In this document: piece after piece, positions 1 to 11,494 of the stretch
Numbering within the stretch: the first letter of the stretch is position 1
Layout: each line of letters begins with the position of its first letter
Assembly: GCF_051020975.1 (NCBI RefSeq)
Contig: NW_027478171.1
Span: forward strand, 1,364,001-1,428,000
Reading direction: 5' to 3'
Length of the DNA stretch: 64,000 nt
Source of the DNA: Osmia lignaria lignaria
Taxonomy: Eukaryota > Arthropoda > Insecta > Hymenoptera > Megachilidae
Notes under the pieces: model-generated
Database searches by the model: none
What the model was told of the DNA's origin: nothing
The model's input: the letters and a program-made list of their open reading frames with translations, nothing else
Translations under genes and position numbers: made by a program

Positions 1-224
1 TTTGCAGCTCGCAATAGTGCAGAGTTACCTCAAAGAAAGGGGCCACGGTGTTTCTGTATCTCTATTATGTTGGTGCGGCTTCGGAACTTTCAAATATCTT
101 GATATATCTCGAGAACTACGCATCTGATCAAAAAATATCATAGAACATAAAAAGTAGGAAACCTAATTTTCTACAAAAAAGGTCTCTTAACATTTTGCCG
201 TAGCTCGCTTCGTTTCCGAGATAT
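1..224. repeat. Partial left-edge monomer
   Basis: The window opens inside a monomer, at the TTTGCAGCTCGCAATAG segment roughly one third of the way through it. The CAGAGTTACCTC and AACTTTCAAATATC variants identify it as the same monomer type that begins at 6665 and 12461. The array therefore continues to the left of the window. Confidence 0.95.
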
Positions 225-1230
225 TTGCAGATTTATCTCAAGGGAAGGGGCCTGACGGACATATTTCGAAATATTTCTTATTCTTGTTGTTCTTCTTCTG
301 CACAGCTAAGCTGGAAGTGGCATTTGCAGCTCGCAATAGTGCAGAGTTATCTCAAAGAAAGGGGCCACGGTGTTTCTGAACCTCTATTATGTTGGTGCAG
401 CTTCGGAGCTTTTAAATATCTTGATATATCTCGAGAACTACGCATCTGATCAAAAAATATCATAGAACATAAAAAGTAGGAAACTTAATTCTCTACAAAA
501 AAGGTCTCTTAACATTTTGCCATAGCTCGCTTCGTTTCCGAGATATTTGCAGATTTAGCTCAAGGGAAGGGGCCTGACGGACATATTCCGAGATATTTCT
601 TCTTCTTGTTGTTCCTCTTCTGCACAGCTAAGCTGGAAGTGGCATTTGCAGGTCGCAATAGTGCAGAGTTATCTCAAAGAAAGGGGCCACGGTGTTTCTG
701 TATCTCTATTATGTTGGTGCGGCTTCGGAACTTTTAAATATCTCGATATATCTCGAAAACTACGCTTCTGATCAAAAAATATCAAAGAACGTAAATTGTA
801 GGAAACATAATTCTCTACAAAAAAGGTCTCTGAACATTTTGCCGTAGCTCGCTTCGTTTGCGAGATATTTGCAGATTTATCTCAAGGGAAGGGGCCTGAC
901 GGACATGTTTCGAGATATTTCTTATTCTTGTTGTTCTTCTTCTGCACAGCTAAACTGGAAGTGGCATTTGCAGCTCGCAATAGTGCAGAGTTATCTCGAA
1001 GAAAGGGGCCACGGTGTTTCTGTACCTCTATTATGTTGGTGCAGCTTCGGAGCTTTTAAATATCTTGATATATCTCGAGAACTACGCATCTGATCAAAAA
1101 ATATCATAGAACATAAAAAGTAGGAAACTTAATTCTCTACAAAAAAGGTCTCTTAACATTTTGCCATAGCTCGCTTCGTTTCCGAGATATTTGCAGATTT
1201 ATCTCAAGGGAAGGGGCCTGACGGACATAT
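1..1230. repeat. Zone 1 block D1, copy 1
   Basis: This stretch matches 6763-7992 at an offset of 6762 bp, which is 21 monomers. Shared rare markers are CAGAGTTACCTC, CGAAATATTTCTTATTC, TTTCTGAACCTC, a TTTAGCTC register point at 547, GTTCCTCTTC, CAAAGAACGTAAATTG, TTTGCGAGATATTTG and CTCGAAGAAAGG. The match ends near 1231, where this copy reads TTTCCAGATATCTC. The block continues beyond the left edge. Confidence 0.9.
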
Positions 1231-2690
1231 TTCCAGATATCTCTTCTTCTTGTTGTTCTTCTTCTGCACAGCTAAGCTGGAAGTGGCATTTGCCGCTCGC
1301 AATAGTGCAGAGTTATCTCAAAGAAAGGGGCCACGGTGTTTCTGTATCTCTATTATGTTGGTGCGGCTTCGGAACTTTCAAATATCTTGATATATCTCGA
1401 GAACTACGCATCTGATCAAAAAATATCATAGAACATAAAAAGTAGGAAACCTAATTTTCTACAAAAAAGGTCTCTTAACATTTTGCCGTAGCTCGCTTCG
1501 TTTCCGAGATATTTGCAGATTTATCTCAAGGGAAGGGGCCTGACGGACATATTTCGAGATATTTCTTCTTCTTGTTGTTCTTCTTCTGCACAGCTAAGCT
1601 GGAAGTGGCATTTGCAGCGCGCAATAGTGCAGAGTTATCTCAAAGAAACGGGCCACGGTGTTTCTGTATCTCTATTATGTTGGTGCGGCTTCGGAACTTT
1701 TAAATATCTTGATATATCTCGGGAACTACGCATCTGATCAAAAAATATCATAGAACATAAAAAGTAGGAAACTTAATTCTCTACAAAAAATGTCTCTTAA
1801 CATTTTCCCATAACTGGCATCGTTTCCGAGATATTTGCAGATTTATCTCAAGGGAAGGGGCCTGACGGACATATTTCGAGATATTTCTTCTTCTTGTTGT
1901 TCTTCTCCTGCACAGCTAAGCTGGAAGTGGCATTTCCAGCTCGCAATCGTGCAGAGTTATCTCAAAGAAAGGGGCCACGGTGTTTCTGTATCTCTATTAT
2001 GTTGGTGCGGCTTCGGAACCTTCAAATATCTTGATATATCTCGAGAACTACGCATCTGATCAAAAAATATCATAGAACATAAAAAGTAGGAAACCTAATT
2101 TTCTACAAAAAAGGTCTCTTAACATTTTGCCGTAGCTCGCTTCGTTTCCGAGATATTTGCAGATTTATCTCAAGGGAAGGGGCCTGACGGACATATTTCG
2201 AGATATTTCTTCTTCTTGTTGTTCTTCTTCTGCACAGCTAAGCTGGAAGTGGCATTTGCAGCGCGCAATAGTGCAGAGTTATCTCAAAGAAACGGGCCAC
2301 GGTGTTTCTGTATCTCTATTATGTTGGTGCGGCTTCGGAACTTTTAAATATCTTGATATATCTCGGGAACTACGCATCTGATCAAAAAATATCATAGAAC
2401 ATAAAAAGTAGGAAACTTAATTCTCTACAAAAAATGTCTCTTAACATTTTCCCATAACTGGCATCGTTTCCGAGATATTTGCAGATTTATCTCAAGGGAA
2501 GGGGCCTGACGGACATATTTCGAGATATTTCTTCTTCTTGTTGTTCTTCTTCTGCACAGCTAAGCTGGAAGTGGCATTTGCAGCTCGCAATAGTGCAGAG
2601 TTATCGCAAAGAAAGGGGCCACGGTGTTTCTGTATCTCTATTATGTTGGTGCGGCTTCGGAACTTTTAAATATCAGGATATATCTCGAGA
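1185..2690. repeat. Block D2, copy 1 with an internal monomer repeat
   Basis: 1185-1904 matches 4083-4802 at an offset of 9 monomers (2898 bp), sharing GCCGCTCGCAATAG, CAAAGAAACGGG and the unusual junction CCCATAACTGGCATCG. The CAAAGAAACGGG monomer is present again at 2157, so 2157-2690 matches 4411-4944 at 7 monomers, including the TATCAGGATATATC change. The monomer 1835-2156 between them (CTTCTCCTGCAC, AATCGTGCAG) looks inserted relative to the second copy. Confidence 0.8.
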
Positions 2691-4082
2691 ACTACGCCTC
2701 TGATCGAAAAATATCATAGAACATAAAAAGTAGGAAACTGAATTCTCTACAAAAAAGGTCTCTTAACATTTTGCCATAGCTCGCTTCGTTTTCGAGATAT
2801 TTGCAGATTTATCTCAAGGGAAGGGGCCTGACGGACATATTTCCAGATATTTCTTCTTCTTGTTGTTCTTCTTCTGCCCAGCTAAGCTGGAAGTGGCATT
2901 TGCAGAGCGCAATAGTGCAGAGTTATCTCAAAGAAAGGGGCCACGGTGTTTCTGTATCTCTATTATGTTGGTGCGGCTTCGGAACTTTTAAATATCTTGA
3001 TATATCTCGAGAACTACGCATCTGATCAAAAAATATCATAGAACATAAAAAGTAGGAAACTTAATTCTCTACAAAAAAGGTCTCTTAACGTTTTGCAATA
3101 GCTCGCTTCGTTTCCGAGATATTTGCAGATTTATCTCAAGGGAAGGGTCCTGACGGACATATTTCGAGATATTTCTTCTTCTTGTTGTTCTTCTTCTGCA
3201 CAGCTAAACTGGAAGTGGCATTTCCAGCTCGCAATAGTGCACAGTTATCCCAAAGAAAGGGGCCACGGTGTTTCTGTATCTCTATTATGTTGGTGCGGCT
3301 TCGGAACTTTTAAATATCTCGATATATCTCGAAAACTACGCTTCTGATCAAAAAATATCATAGAACGTAGATTGTAGGAAACATAATTCTCTACAAAAAA
3401 GGTCTCTTAACATTTTGCCATAGCTCGCTTCGTTTCCGAGATATTTGCAGATTTATCTCAAGGGAAGGGTCCTGATGGACATATTTCGAGATATTTCTTC
3501 TTCTTGTTGTTCTTCTTCTGCACAGCTAAGCTGGAAGTGGCATTTGCAGCTCGCAATAGTGCAGAGTTATCTCAAAGAAAGGGGCCACGGTGTTTCTGTA
3601 CCTCTATTATGTTGGTGCAGCTTCGGAGCTTTTAAATATCTTGATATATCTCGAGAACTACGCATCTGATCAAAAAATATCATAGAACATAAAAAGTAGG
3701 AAACTTAATTCTCTACAAAAAAGGTCTCTTAACATTTTGCCATAGCTCGCTTCGTTTCCGAGATATTTGCAGATTTATCTCAAGGGAAGGGGCCTGACGG
3801 ACATATTTCGAGATATTTCTTCTTCTTGTTGTTCTTCTTCTGCACAGCTAAGCTGGAAGTGGCATTTGCAGCGCGCAATAGTGCAGAGTTATCTCAAAGA
3901 AAGGGGCCACGGTGTTTCTGTATCTCTATTATATTGGTGCGGCTTCGGAACTTTTAAATATCTTGATATATCTCGAGAACTACGCATCTGTTCAAAAAAT
4001 ATCATAGAACATAAAAAGTAGGAATCCTAATTTTCTACAAAAAAGGTCTCTTAACATTTTGCCGTAGCTCGCTTCGTTTCCG
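2691..4082. repeat. Zone 1 monomers without a clear long-range partner
   Basis: Four monomers. 2801 has TTTCCAGAT, CTTCTGCCCAGC and GCAGAGCGCAATAG. 3123 has GGGAAGGGTCCTG, GTTATCCCAAAG and a type B downstream block with AACGTAGATTG. 3445 has GGTCCTGATGG and the GTGCAGCTTCGGAGC variant. 3767 has GCGCGCAATAG, TATTATATTGG and CTGTTCAAAA. The variants are shared with scattered monomers of zone 1, but their order is not repeated elsewhere. Confidence 0.8.
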
Positions 4083-4944
4083 AGATATTTGCAGATTTAT
4101 CTCAAGGGAAGGGGCCTGACGGACATATTTCCAGATATTTCTTCTTCTTGTTGTTCTTCTTCTGCACAGCTAAGCTGGAAGTGGCATTTGCCGCTCGCAA
4201 TAGTGCAGAGTTATCTCAAAGAAAGGGGCCACGGTGTTTCTGTATCTCTATTATGTTGGTGCGGCTTCGGAACTTTCAAATATCTTGATATATCTCGAGA
4301 ACTACGCATCTGATCAAAAAATATCATAGAACATAAAAAGTAGGAAACCTAATTTTCTACAAAAAAGGTCTCTTAACATTTTGCCGTAGCTCGCTTCGTT
4401 TCCGAGATATTTGCAGATTTATCTCAAGGGAAGGGGCCTGACGGACATATTTCGAGATATTTCTTCTTCTTGTTGTTCTTCTTCTGCACAGCTAAGCTGG
4501 AAGTGGCATTTGCAGCGCGCAATAGTGCAGAGTTATCTCAAAGAAACGGGCCACGGTGTTTCTGTATCTCTATTATGTTGGTGCGGCTTCGGAACTTTTA
4601 AATATCTTGATATATCTCGGGAACTACGCATCTGATCAAAAAATATCATAGAACATAAAAAGTAGGAAACTTAATTCTCTACAAAAAATGTCTCTTAACA
4701 TTTTCCCATAACTGGCATCGTTTCCGAGATATTTGCAGATTTATCTCAAGGGAAGGGGCCTGACGGACATATTTCGAGATATTTCTTCTTCTTGTTGTTC
4801 TTCTTCTGCACAGCTAAGCTGGAAGTGGCATTTGCAGCTCGCAATAGTGCAGAGTTATCGCAAAGAAAGGGGCCACGGTGTTTCTGTATCTCTATTATGT
4901 TGGTGCGGCTTCGGAACTTTTAAATATCAGGATATATCTCGAGA
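4083..4944. repeat. Block D2, copy 2
   Basis: Compact counterpart of 1185-2690. The GCCGCTCGCAATAG monomer (4089), the CAAAGAAACGGG monomer (4411) and the TTATCGCAAAG plus TATCAGGATATATC monomer (4733) follow one another directly. In copy 1 the equivalents are spread over five monomers. The two arrangements differ by a duplication or loss of two monomers, as expected from unequal exchange. Confidence 0.8.
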
Positions 4945-5810
4945 ACTACGCATCTGATCAAAAAATATCACAGAACATAAAAAGTAGGAAACTTAATTTT
5001 CTACAAAAAAGGTCTCTTAACATTTTGCCGTAGCTCGCTTCGTTTCCGCGATATTTGCAGATTTATCTCAAGGGAAGGGGCCTGACGGACATATTTCCAG
5101 ATATTTCTTCTTCTTGTTGTTCTTCTTCTGCACAGCTAAGCTGGAAGTGGCATTTGCAGCTCGCAATAGTGCAGAGTTATCTCAAAGAAAGGGGCCAGGG
5201 TGTTTCTGTATCTCTATTATGTTGGTGCGGCTTCGGAACTTTTAAATATCTTGATATATCTCGAGAACTACTCATCTGGTCAAAAAATATCATAGAACAT
5301 AAAAAGTAGGAATCCTAATTTTCTACAAAAAAGGTCTCTTAACATTTTCCCATAGCTGGCATCCTTTCCGAGATATTTGCAGATTTATCTCAAGGGAAGG
5401 GGCCTGACGGACATATTTCCAGATATTTCTTCTTCTTGTTGTTCTTCTTCTGCACAGCTAAGCTGGAAGTGGCATTTGCAGCGCGCAATAGTGCAGAGTT
5501 ATCTCAAAGAAAGGGGCCACGGTGTTTCTGTATCTCTATTATGTTGGTGCGGCTTCGGAACTTTTAAATATCTTGATATATCTCGAGAACTACGCATCTG
5601 TTCAAAAAATATCATAGAACATAAAAAGTAGGAATCCTAATTTTCTACAAAGAAGGTCTCTTAACATTTTGCCGTAGCTCGCTTCGTTTCCGAGATATTT
5701 GCAGATTTATCTCAAGGGAAGGGGCCTGACGGACATATTTCCAGATATTTCTTCTTCTTGTTGTTCTTCTTCTGCACAGCTAAGCTGGAAGTGGCATTTG
5801 CAGCTCGCAA
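4945..5810. repeat. Zone 1 monomers with private changes
   Basis: The monomers starting at 5055 and 5377, and the start of 5699, all have TTTCCAGAT. 5055 carries TTCCGCGATATTTG, GGGCCAGGG and ACTACTCATCTGGTC. 5377 is entered through CCCATAGCTGGCATCCTTTCC and has GCGCGCAATAG. The changes at 5055 are not seen in any other monomer, so it has not been copied within the window. Confidence 0.8.
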
Positions 5811-6564
5811 TAGTGCAGAGTTATCTCAAAGAAAGGGGCCACGGTGTTTCTGTATCTCTATTATGTTGGTGCGGCTTCGGAACTTTTAAATATCTTGATA
5901 TATCTCGAGAACTACGCATCTGTTCAAAAAATATCATAGAACATAAATTGTAGAAAGCATAATTCTCTACAAAAAAGGTCTCTTAACATTTTGCCATAGC
6001 TCGCTTCGTTTCCGAGATATTTGCAGATTTATCTCAAGGGAAGGGTCCTGATGGACATATTTCGAGATATTTCTTCTTCTTGTTGTTCTTCTTCTGCACA
6101 GCTAAACTGGAAGTGGCATTTCCAGCTCGCAATCGTGCAGAGTTATCTCAAAGAAAGGGGCCACGGTGTTTCTGTATCTCTATTATGTTGGTGCGGCTTC
6201 GGAACTTTCAAATATCTTGATATATCTCGAGAACTACGCATCTGATCAAAAAATATCATAGAACATAAAAAGTAGGAAACCTAATTTTCTACAAAAAAGG
6301 TCTCTTAACATTTTGCCGTAGCTCGCTTCGTTTCCGAGATATTTGCAGATTTATCTCAAGGGAAGGGGCCTGACGGACATATTTCGAAATATTTCTTATT
6401 CTTGTTGTTCTTCTTCTGCACAGCTAAGCTGGAAGTGGCATTTGCAGCTCGCAATAGTGCAGAGTTATCTCAAAGAAAGGGGCCACGGTGTTTCTGTACC
6501 TCTATTATGTTGGTGCAGCTTCGGAGCTTTTAAATATCTTGATATATCTCGAGAACTACGCATC
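5811..6564. repeat. Block D3, copy 1
   Basis: Matches 8065-8818 at an offset of 2254 bp (7 monomers). Shared markers are CTGTTCAAAA joined to ACATAAATTGTAGAAAGC, GGGTCCTGATGG, TTTCCAGCTCGCAATCGTG and the CGAAATATTTCTTATTC monomer with GTGCAGCTTCGGAGC. The right end is where this copy has CTGTTCAAAA and copy 2 has CTGATCAAAA. Confidence 0.85.
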
Positions 6565-7992
6565 TGTTCAAAAAATATCATAGAACATAAAAAGTAGGAA
6601 TCCTAATTTTCTACAAAAAAGGTCTCTTAACATTTTGCCATAGCTCGCTTGGTTTCCGAGATATTTGCAGATTTATCTCAAGGGAAGGGGCCTGACGGAC
6701 ATATTTCGAGATATTCCTTCTTCTTGTTGTTCTTCTTCTGCACAGCTAAGCTGGAAGTGGCATTTGCAGCTCGCAATAGTGCAGAGTTACCTCAAAGAAA
6801 GGGGCCACGGTGTTTCTGTATCTCTATTATGTTGGTGCGGCTTCGGAACTTTCAAATATCTTGATATATCTCGAGAACTACGCATCTGATCAAAAAATAT
6901 CATAGAACATAAAAAGTAGGAAACCTAATTTTCTACAAAAAAGGTCTCTTAACATTTTGCCGTAGCTCGCTTCGTTTCCGAGATATTTGCAGATTTATCT
7001 CAAGGGAAGGGGCCTGACGGACATATTTCGAAATATTTCTTATTCTTGTTGTTCTTCTTCTGCACAGCTAAGCTGGAAGTGGCATTTGCAGCTCGCAATA
7101 GTGCAGAGTTATCTCAAAGAAAGGGGCCACGGTGTTTCTGAACCTCTATTATGTTGGTGCAGCTTCGGAGCTTTTAAATATCTTGATATATCTCGAGAAC
7201 TACGCATCTGATCAAAAAATATCATAGAACATAAAAAGTAGGAAACTTAATTCTCTACAAAAAAGGTCTCTTAACATTTTGCCATAGCTCGCTTCGTTTC
7301 CGAGATATTTGCAGATTTAGCTCAAGGGAAGGGGCCTGACGGACATATTCCGAGATATTTCTTCTTCTTGTTGTTCCTCTTCTGCACAGCTAAGCTGGAA
7401 GTGGCATTTGCAGGTCGCAATAGTGCAGAGTTATCTCAAAGAAAGGGGCCACGGTGTTTCTGTATCTCTATTATGTTGGTGCGGCTTCGGAACTTTTAAA
7501 TATCTCGATATATCTCGAAAACTACGCTTCTGATCAAAAAATATCAAAGAACGTAAATTGTAGGAAACATAATTCTCTACAAAAAAGGTCTCTGAACATT
7601 TTGCCGTAGCTCGCTTCGTTTGCGAGATATTTGCAGATTTATCTCAAGGGAAGGGGCCTGACGGACATGTTTCGAGATATTTCTTATTCTTGTTGTTCTT
7701 CTTCTGCACAGCTAAACTGGAAGTGGCATTTGCAGCTCGCAATAGTGCAGAGTTATCTCGAAGAAAGGGGCCACGGTGTTTCTGTACCTCTATTATGTTG
7801 GTGCAGCTTCGGAGCTTTTAAATATCTTGATATATCTCGAGAACTACGCATCTGATCAAAAAATATCATAGAACATAAAAAGTAGGAAACTTAATTCTCT
7901 ACAAAAAAGGTCTCTTAACATTTTGCCATAGCTCGCTTCGTTTCCGAGATATTTGCAGATTTATCTCAAGGGAAGGGGCCTGACGGACATAT
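6400..7992. repeat. Zone 1 block D1, copy 2
   Basis: Central copy of the D1 block. Its left part (from about 6400) matches copy 3 at an offset of 5796 bp (18 monomers), including CTGTTCAAAA, GGAATCCTAATTTTC and the GCTCGCTTGGTTTCC junction. Its right part matches copy 1. It contains the monomer starting at 7309, whose TTTAGCTC register point marks the block. Confidence 0.9.
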
Positions 7993-8064
7993 TTCGAGAT
8001 ATTTCTTCTTCTTGTTGTTCTTCTTCTGCACAGCTAAGCTGGAAGTGGCATTTGCAGCTCGCAG

Positions 8065-8818
8065 TAGTGCAGAGTTATCTCAAAGAAAGGGGCCACGGTG
8101 TTTCTGTATCTCTATTATGTTGGTGCGGCTTCGGAACTTTTAAATATCTTGATATATCTCGAGAACTACGCATCTGTTCAAAAAATATCATAGAACATAA
8201 ATTGTAGAAAGCATAATTCTCTACAAAAAAGGTCTCTTAACATTTTGCCATAGCTCGCTTCGTTTCCGAGATATTTGCAGATTTATCTCAAGGGAAGGGT
8301 CCTGATGGACATATTTCGAGATATTTCTTCTTCTTGTTGTTCTTCTTCTGCACAGCTAAACTGGAAGTGGCATTTCCAGCTCGCAATCGTGCAGAGTTAT
8401 CTCAAAGAAAGGGGCCACGGTGTTTCTGTATCTCTATTATGTTGGTGCGGCTTCGGAACTTTCAAATATCTTGATATATCTCGAGAACTACGCATCTGAT
8501 CAAAAAATATCATAGAACATAAAAAGTAGGAAACCTAATTTTCTACAAAAAAGGTCTCTTAACATTTTGCCGTAGCTCGCTTCGTTTCCGAGATATTTGC
8601 AGATTTATCTCAAGGGAAGGGGCCTGACGGACATATTTCGAAATATTTCTTATTCTTGTTGTTCTTCTTCTGCACAGCTAAGCTGGAAGTGGCATTTGCA
8701 GCTCGCAATAGTGCAGAGTTATCTCAAAGAAAGGGGCCACGGTGTTTCTGTACCTCTATTATGTTGGTGCAGCTTCGGAGCTTTTAAATATCTTGATATA
8801 TCTCGAGAACTACGCATC
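8065..8818. repeat. Block D3, copy 2
   Basis: Second copy of D3, lying immediately after D1 copy 2. The order D3-D1 at 5.8-8.0 kb is thus followed by D3 again, which implies a duplication of at least seven monomers. The left limit is set by GCAGTAGTGC here against GCAATAGTGC in copy 1. Confidence 0.85.
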
Positions 8819-10109
8819 TGATCAAAAAATATCATAGAACATAAAAAGTAGGAAACTTAATTCTCTACAAAAAAGGTCTCTCAACATTTTGCCATAGCTC
8901 GCTTCGTTTCCGAGATATTTGCAGATTTATCTCAAGGGAAGGGGCCTGACGGACATATTTCGAGATATTTCTTCTTCTTGTTGTTCTTCTTCTGCACAGC
9001 TAAGCTGGAAGTGGCATTTGCAGCTCGCAGTAGTGCAGAGTTATCTCAAAGAAAGGGGCCACGGTGTTTCTGTATCTCTATTATGTTGGTGCGGCTTCGG
9101 AACTTTTAAATATCTTGATATATCTCGAGAACTACGCATCTGATCAGAAAATATCATAGAACATAAAAAGTAGGAAACTTAATTCTCTACAAAAAAGGTC
9201 TCTTAACATTTTGCCATAGCTCGCTTCGTTTCCGAGATATTTGCAGATTTATCTCAAGGGAAGGGGCCTGACGGACATATTTCGAGATATTTCTTCTTCT
9301 TGTTGTTCTTCTTCTGCACAGCTAAGCTGGAAGTGGCATTTGCAGCGCGCAATAGTGCAGAGTTATCTCAAAGAAAGGGGCCACGGTGTTTCTGTATCTC
9401 TATTATGTTGGGGCGGCTTCGGAACTTTTAAATATCTTGATATATCTCGAGAACTACGCATCTGTTCAAAAAATATCATAGAACATAAAAAGTAGGAATC
9501 CTAATTTTCTACAAAAAAGGTCTCTTAACATTTTCCCATAGCTGGCATCGTTTCCGAGATATTTGCAGATTTATCTCAAGGGAAGGGGCCTGACGGACAT
9601 ATTTCCAGATATTTCTTCTTCTTGTTGTTCTTCTTCTGCACAGCTAAGCTGGAAGTGGCATTTGCAGCTCGCAATAGTGCAGTGTTATCGCAAAGAAAGG
9701 GGCCACGGTGTTTCTGTATCTCTATTATGTTGGTGCGGCTTCGGAACTTTTAAATATCTTGATATATCTCGAGAACTACGCATCTGATAAAAAAATATCA
9801 TAGAACATAAAAAGTAGGAAACCTAATTTTCTACAAAAAAGGTCTCTTAACATTTTGCCGTAGCTCGCTTCGTTTCCGAGATATTTGCAGATTTATCTCA
9901 AGGGAAGGGGCCTGACGGACATATTTCGAGATATTTCTTCTTCTTGTTGTTCTTCTTCTGCACAGCTAAGCTGGAAGTGGCATTTGCAGCTCGCAATAGT
10001 GCAGAGTTATCTCAAAGAAAGGGGCCACGGTGTTTCTGTATCTCTATTATGTTGGTGCGGCTTCGGAACTTTTAAATATCTTGATATATCTCGAGAACTA
10101 CGCATCTAA
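8819..10109. repeat. Zone 1 monomers 8919 to 9885
   Basis: 8919 carries GCAGTAGTGC and CTGATCAGAAAAT and recurs in part at 17091-17290. 9241 is a GCGCGCAATAG monomer with a private GTTGGGGCGGC. 9563 has AGTGTTATCGC and a private CTGATAAAAAAAT. 9885 is close to the type A consensus and ends in CTAATCAGAAAAT. Apart from the 8919-9241 pair, no extended partner is seen. Confidence 0.8.
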
Positions 10110-10852
10110 TCAGAAAATATCATAGAACATAAAAAGTAGGAAACTTAATTCTCTACAAAAAAGGTCTCTTAACATTTTGCCATAGCTCGCTTCGTTTCCG
10201 AGATATTTGCAGATTTATCTCAAGGGAAGGGGCCTGACGGACATATTTCGAGATATTTCTTCTTCTTGTTGTTCTTCTTCTGCACAGCTAAGCTGGAAGT
10301 GGCATTTGCAGCGCGCAATAGTGCAGAGTTATCTCAAAGAAAGGGGCCACGGTGTTTCTGTATCTCTATTATGTTGGTGCGGCTTCGGAACTTTTAAATA
10401 TCTTGATATATCTCGAGAACTACGCATCTGTTCAAAAAATATCATAGAACATAAAAAGTAGGAATCCTAATTTTCTACAAAAAAGGTCTCTTAACATTTT
10501 GCCGTAGCTCGCTTCGTTTCCGAGATATTTGCAGATTTATCTCAAGGGAAGGGGCCTGACGGACATATTTCCAGATATTTCTTCTTCTTGTTGTTCTTCT
10601 TCTGCACAGCTAAGCTGGAAGTGGCATTTGCAGCTCGCAATAGTGCAGAGTTATCTCAAAGAAAGGGGCCACGGTGTTTCTGTATCTCTATTATGTTGGT
10701 GCGGCTTCGGAACTTTTAAATATCTTGATATATCTCGAGAACTACGCATCTGATCGAAAAATATCATAGAACATAAAAAGTAGGAAACTTAATTCTCTAC
10801 AAAAGAGGTCTCTTAACATTTTGCCATAGCTCGCTTCGTTTCCGAGATATTT

Positions 10853-10996
10853 GCAGATTTATCTCAAGGGAAGGGGCCTGACGGACATATTTCGAGATAT
10901 TTCTTCTTCTTGTTGTTCTTCTTCTGCACAGCTAAGCTGGAAGTGGCATTTGCAGCTCGCAATAGTGCAGAGTTATCTCAAAGAAAGGGGCCACGG
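10853..10996 (+). repeat. Intramonomer 30 bp direct duplication, 114 bp apart
   Basis: In the reference monomer, 10853-10884 (beginning GCAGATTTATCTCAAGGGAA) and 10967-10996 (beginning GCAGAGTTATCTCAAAGAAA) align with 27 identities in 30 positions and one 2-base gap. The same pair is present in essentially every monomer. This suggests that the 322 bp unit grew from a shorter ancestral repeat of about 110 bp. The rest of the monomer shows only weak traces of that subunit. Confidence 0.85.
10901..10924 (+). repeat. TTC/TTG trinucleotide tract inside the monomer
   Basis: A 24 bp run of eight trinucleotides occurs in every monomer: three TTC, two TTG, three TTC. The strand contains no A. It is unusually stable in length for a microsatellite-like tract: no monomer in the window has gained or lost a unit. 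Point variants occur, such as TTATTC at 275-285, CTTTTTGTTG near 20245 and TTGTTGTTGTTC near 24433. Confidence 0.9.
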
Positions 10997-11494
10997 TGTT
11001 TCTGTATCTCTATTATGTTGGTGCGGCTTCGGAACTTTTAAATATCTTGATATATCTCGAGAACTACGCATCTGATCAAAAAATATCATAGAACATAAAA
11101 AGTAGGAAACTTAATTCTCTACAAAAAAGGTCGCTTAACATTTTGCCATAGCTCGCTTCGTTTCCGAGATATTTGCAGATTTATCTCAAGGGAAGGGGCC
11201 TAACGGACATATTTCGAGATATTTCTTCTTCTTGTTGTTCTTCTTCTGCACAGCTAAGCTGGAAGTGGCATTTGCGGCTCGCACTAGTGCAGAGTTATCT
11301 CAAAGAAAGGGGCAACGGTGTTTCTGTATCTCTATTATGTTGGTGCGGCTTCGGAACTTTTAAATATCTTGATATATCTCGATAACTACGCCTCTGATCG
11401 AAAAATATCATAAAACATAAAAAGTAGGAAACTTAATTCTCTACAAAAAAAGTCTCTTAACATTTTGCCATAGCACGCTTCGTTTCCGAGATAT

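Larger units (their letters stand above)
10843..11060 (+). repeat. Four CGAGATAT-like boxes, two per orientation
   Basis: Forward boxes CGAGATATTT lie at 10843-10852 and 10893-10902. Reverse-orientation relatives lie at 11040-11047 (AAATATCT) and 11052-11059 (ATATCTCG). In type B monomers the last two read AAATATCTCG and ATATCTCGAAA; the latter is an 11 bp perfect complement to TTTCGAGATAT around the second forward box. Such inverted repeats could pair in single-stranded DNA or RNA, or mark a repeated protein-binding site. Neither use is shown by the sequence. Confidence 0.7.
10851..11172 (+). repeat. Reference type A monomer
   Basis: This is a typical 322 bp monomer of the commonest type. 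It carries GCAGCTCGCAATAGTGC in the middle. Downstream it has ATCTTGATATATCTCGAG, ACTACGCATC and ATAAAAAGTAGG. Base count is 61 C, 66 G and 195 A+T, with 12 CpG. Its layout is: an A-copy of an internal 30 bp duplication, a TTC/TTG tract, the B-copy of the duplication, a GC-rich GGTGCGGCTTCGGAAC segment, then an AT-rich half with A-runs leading to CATAGCTCGCTTCG. The CTCGAG hexamer is typical of type A. Confidence 0.95.

Noticed and set aside
225..449. Forward 74-codon frame of each monomer as a gene family
   Set aside because: It starts at TTG, the consensus has no in-frame ATG, there is no recognisable domain, and amino-acid changing variants are common at the same sites. Stops occur in some copies (547, 7309, 13105, 14715, 15681, 16969, 40466, 54956, 57854), and the 320 and 317 bp monomers are frameshifted. 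It is array sequence, not a gene.
10834..10850. CENP-B box-like CTTCGTTTCCGAGATAT
   Set aside because: The first seven bases fit the start of the box, but the required A and the CGGG core are absent. TTCGAGATATT at 10891 fits the first part only. Not enough for a call.
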